The translations under genes and the position numbers were made by a program. From the NCBI GenBank assembly GCA_009784145.1, contig WRCI01000078.1, positions 1 to 7,550 on the forward strand: DNA of 7,550 nt. The letters run 5' to 3'. The notes under the pieces were generated by a model, which did not search any database, was not told the DNA's origin, and worked only from the letters and a program-made list of their open reading frames with translations. Numbering within the stretch: position 1 is the stretch's first letter; each line of letters begins with the position of its first letter. This document shows, piece after piece, positions 7,335 through 7,550 of this stretch. Source of the DNA: Methanobrevibacter sp. (GTDB lineage: Archaea > Methanobacteriota > Methanobacteria > Methanobacteriales > Methanobacteriaceae).

Positions 7335-7550
7335 GTGCATGATTTTAAGGAGTATGATTTTATCAATTCTATTAACTTTATTAATAAAACGATTTTTATA
7401 ACTGGAACTCCAGGAGTTGGTAAAACTACAATAGCTACTGAACTTTATAAAAAATTAGCTAAAAACTATATTTGCACACTTATTAAAATTAATGATTTAG
7501 CTATTGAAAATGATTTAATTGATGGTGAAGATTTAAAAAAAGGTTATAAA
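7335..7550 (+). CDS. AK6/Fap7-like adenylate kinase family NTPase, 3' end missing
   Basis: P-loop NTPase of the AK6 family (eukaryotic Fap7/hCINAP, archaeal putative adenylate kinase). In eukaryotes it acts in small ribosomal subunit maturation and has adenylate kinase/ATPase activity; the archaeal role is inferred from the family. The open frame runs to the window end and gives the first 72 residues. FITGTPGVGKTT (about 21-32) is a clear Walker A with the family's GTPGVGK form, followed by IKINDLAIENDLI (about 55-67), which fits the region after the first helix in this family. The start is uncertain. GTG at 7335 gives about 20 residues before FITGTPG, more than many archaeal members, and has no obvious ribosome-binding site; TTG at 7320 is an alternative, and the frame is closed by a stop at 7302. 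AAGGAG at 7347-7352 lies downstream of this GTG and serves only an out-of-frame ATG. Close placement after the GTPase gene suggests a translation-related pair. Confidence 0.8.
   Translation, partial: MHDFKEYDFINSINFINKTIFITGTPGVGKTTIATELYKKLAKNYICTLIKINDLAIENDLIDGEDLKKGYK

Overview
This window looks like chromosomal DNA from a very AT-rich methanogenic archaeon of the order Methanobacteriales, probably Methanobrevibacter or Methanosphaera. The reasons are: an archaeal type IA topoisomerase with three C-terminal zinc ribbons, an AglB/STT3 oligosaccharyltransferase, an archaeal DRG-type GTPase, an AK6/Fap7-like P-loop kinase, ribosome-binding sites of the GTGA type that pair with the archaeal 16S 3' end, and intergenic DNA made almost entirely of A and T. 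The genus is an inference. All genes are on the + strand, and I see no credible gene on the - strand.

Layout. Positions 1-280 are non-coding and begin with a 97% AT tandem repeat: two perfect 77-bp copies plus a 25-bp partial copy. topA follows (281-2467). Next is a 671-bp AT-rich spacer (2468-3138). It holds a T-tract terminator candidate, a good 11-bp hairpin (2878-2905) and, just before the next gene, about four copies of a 20-bp tandem repeat (3031-3110). aglB occupies 3139-5922. A T-rich spacer of 269 bp follows, with a long interrupted inverted repeat and several oligo-T tracts, probably a terminator region. The DRG GTPase is at 6192-7286, ends at a nine-T terminator, and 48 bp later an AK6/Fap7-like kinase begins and runs off the window.

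The four genes are housekeeping genes: DNA topology, protein N-glycosylation, and two NTPases whose families are linked to translation or ribosome assembly. The long spacers and T-tracts suggest that topA, aglB and the GTPase gene are mostly transcribed separately, while the kinase gene may be partly coupled to the GTPase gene. I found no defence system, mobile element, CRISPR array or RNA gene. The parts most worth a second look are the two tandem repeat arrays, the structured elements on both sides of aglB (including a shared AGTATAAT motif), the dense cluster of N-glycosylation sequons inside AglB itself, and the uncertain start of the kinase gene.
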